Assembly: GCF_001699815.1 (NCBI RefSeq)
Contig: NZ_MCGB01000004.1
Span: 1-49,007, forward strand
Reading direction: 5' to 3'
DNA from: Ralstonia pickettii
GTDB lineage: Bacteria; Pseudomonadota; Gammaproteobacteria; Burkholderiales; Burkholderiaceae
DNA length: 49,007 nucleotides
The notes under the pieces are model-generated. The model saw only the letters and a list, made by a program, of their open reading frames with translations, was not told the DNA's origin and did no database searches. The translations under genes were made by a program, and so were the position numbers. The first letter of the stretch is position 1; every line of letters begins with the position of its first letter. Shown here piece after piece: positions 47,706 to 49,007 of this stretch.

Positions 47706-48077
47706 ATGCCGAAGAAATCGGGATCGGCCGCTGGCCGCAACGTGCGCATCGCCGATCAGATCCAGCGCGATCTGGCCGAGTTGATCCAGCGCGAAATCAA
47801 GAACCCGGCAATGGGCCTGGTGACGCTGCAATCCGTGACGCTCACGCCAGACTACGCGCACGCCAAGATCTACTTCACGGTGCTGGGTGCCGAGCCGGAA
47901 GTCGCCGGCGCCATCCTGAACGAGAAGGCGGGCTACCTGCATTCGCTGTTGTTCAAGCGCCTGCACATCCATACGGTGCCGACACTGCATTTCCACTTCG
48001 ACGGTTCGGTCGAGCGCGGTATCGAGATGTCGCGCCTGATCGATGAGGCCAACGCCACGCGTGCCAAAGACGATTGA
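47706..48077 (+). CDS. rbfA: 30S ribosome-binding factor RbfA
   Basis: Assists 16S rRNA 5'-end maturation and cold adaptation. 123 residues, one KH-like domain: [46 protein letters not shown] is the family signature (partial quote of the strands: [14 protein letters not shown]). The ATG at 47706 is preceded by GAGGAA; the frame is open back to 47583, through the terminator hairpin, which is not coding. The truB region begins one or two nucleotides after the stop. Confidence 0.95.
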   Translation: MPKKSGSAAGRNVRIADQIQRDLAELIQREIKNPAMGLVTLQSVTLTPDYAHAKIYFTVLGAEPEVAGAILNEKAGYLHSLLFKRLHIHTVPTLHFHFDGSVERGIEMSRLIDEANATRAKDD

Positions 48078-48125
48078 GATGGCTGAGCACCAAGTGCCCA
48101 GGCCCCAAAGCCGCCGCGGCGTGAT

Positions 48126-49007
48126 GTGCATGGCGTGCTGCTCCTAGACAAGCCGATCGGCTGGTCGAGCAACGATGCGCTGATCCGCGCCAAACGCCTG
48201 CTGTGGGCCAAGAAGGCGGGGCATACCGGCACGCTCGATCCGCTTGCTACGGGACTGTTGCCCCTGTGTTTTGGCGAGGCGACCAAGTTTTCGCAGGATC
48301 TGCTCGATGCGGACAAGACGTACGAAACCGTCGTGCGCCTTGGGATCAGGACGAGTACCGCAGACGCGGAAGGCGAGGTGCTGAGCGAGCGCCCGGTATC
48401 GGTCACGCCCGAGCAACTGCAGGCAGCCATCGCGCGCTTCGTCGGCGAGATCGACCAGGTGCCGCCGATGCACTCGGCGCTGAAGAAGGACGGCAAGCCG
48501 CTGTACGAGTACGCCCGTGCGGGGCAAACGGTGGAACGTGCTGCGCGTCGGGTAACGATCTACGCGATTGATGTGCTGGCAACCGACCTGCAATCGGCCG
48601 AACCAACGGTCACGTTGCGCGTGTCATGCAGTAAAGGAACATACATCCGCACGTTGGGTGAAGACATTGGGGAGGCGCTGGGCTGCGGAGGGCATCTGGT
48701 TGCGCTGCGTCGCACCCAGGTGGGCAACCTCACGCTGGACGGCGCCGTGACACTCGAAGCGTTGGACGCTGCTGCTGAAGATGCACGTGGTGCATTGCTG
48801 GCGCCGGTCGATGCGCTGTTGCAGACGCTGCCGCGCGTTGAGCTGGATGCGCAAGAGAGCCGTCGCTTCCTGCATGGCCAGCGCTTGCCGTTGCAATTGG
48901 CGTTGCCGAATGCAGACCAGGTGCGCGTCTACGGCGTGCGTGACGCGATCGCGGCGGATGCCACTGCGTCGCTGCTCGGAGTGGCTGCCTGGCAAGGCGG
49001 TGTGCTC
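48126..49007 (+). CDS. truB: tRNA pseudouridine(55) synthase TruB (3' end outside window; 5' frame break)
   Basis: Makes pseudouridine 55 in the T-loop of tRNAs. The reading frame is intact from here to the right edge (294 codons) with the catalytic loop [14 protein letters not shown] (Asp at 48237-48239) and the KGTYIRTL motif. The usual N-terminal segment ending in [13 protein letters not shown] is encoded, but in this frame a TGA at 48084-48086 closes it and the only start codon after it is the GTG at 48126. The natural-looking ATG at 48079, directly after rbfA, is one base out of frame. Adding one base around 48097-48104 would join them, so a sequencing error or a real frameshift is likely; otherwise the GTG is used without a visible ribosome binding site. 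Confidence 0.85.
   Translation, partial: MHGVLLLDKPIGWSSNDALIRAKRLLWAKKAGHTGTLDPLATGLLPLCFGEATKFSQDLLDADKTYETVVRLGIRTSTADAEGEVLSERPVSVTPEQLQAAIARFVGEIDQVPPMHSALKKDGKPLYEYARAGQTVERAARRVTIYAIDVLATDLQSAEPTVTLRVSCSKGTYIRTLGEDIGEALGCGGHLVALRRTQVGNLTLDGAVTLEALDAAAEDARGALLAPVDALLQTLPRVELDAQESRRFLHGQRLPLQLALPNADQVRVYGVRDAIAADATASLLGVAAWQGGVL

Noticed and set aside
1-49007. Mobile elements, prophage, CRISPR arrays, defence or toxin genes
   Set aside because: No transposase, integrase, direct-repeat array or defence gene is visible; the plus-strand codon use and GC content look uniform throughout.

Overview
The window is about 49 kb of GC-rich chromosome from a betaproteobacterium. Protein sequences and gene neighbourhoods look like the Burkholderiaceae and most like Ralstonia (R. 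pickettii/insidiosa/mannitolilytica type). That placement rests on recognising the protein families, not on a database search. Almost everything is core genome: there is no phage, insertion sequence, CRISPR array, tRNA or rRNA. Two genes run off the edges: hrpA on the left and truB on the right.

Layout, left to right. 0-9 kb: the helicase HrpA, then a co-directional run of a secreted beta-propeller protein, a polysaccharide deacetylase homologue, a sterol desaturase/fatty acid hydroxylase-family membrane protein, an EI24-type membrane protein and a CinA-type MoCF protein, with a rhodanese protein facing them. 9-14.6 kb: nitrogen control, with glnA behind a sigma-54 promoter and two NtrC-like sites, then a small DUF4124 protein gene joined to ntrB and ntrC. 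14.6-21.3 kb: a small helical protein and an HAD phosphatase on the minus strand, then ugpBAECQ for uptake and use of glycerol-3-phosphate and glycerophosphodiesters, preceded by a Pho-box-like site. 21.5-28.5 kb: the 2-oxoglutarate dehydrogenase operon (sucA, odhB, lpdA) followed by zapE. 28.5-39.3 kb: a cytochrome cbb3 oxidase region (ccoI, ccoS, ccoN, ccoO, ccoQ, ccoP, ccoG, a short FixH, a small membrane protein) with an FNR regulator gene and a UreH/TauE-type membrane protein; FNR boxes lie before ccoI, before ccoN and between fnr and the membrane protein gene. 39.7-49 kb: scpB, rluB, then rimP-nusA-infB-rbfA-truB, the conserved transcription/translation operon.

The regulatory logic is readable. 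Nitrogen limitation (NtrBC) would drive glnA, phosphate limitation (PhoB) probably drives ugp, and low oxygen (FNR) drives assembly of the high-affinity oxidase, whose FNR-type regulator is encoded beside it. Many intergenic gaps carry strong RNA hairpins: ordinary terminators after hrpA, glnA and ntrC; hairpins without a U-tract between sucA, odhB, lpdA and zapE; a hairpin with a T-run between ugpB and ugpA; and a terminator with two competing 5' arms in the leader of rimP-nusA-infB.

I did not find a convincing undescribed multi-gene system. The items most worth a second look are the rimP leader attenuator, the glnA enhancer/promoter arrangement, the leaderless-looking FNR-controlled ccoI, the reading-frame break at the 5' end of truB, and a polysaccharide deacetylase homologue that lacks a canonical metal-binding aspartate.
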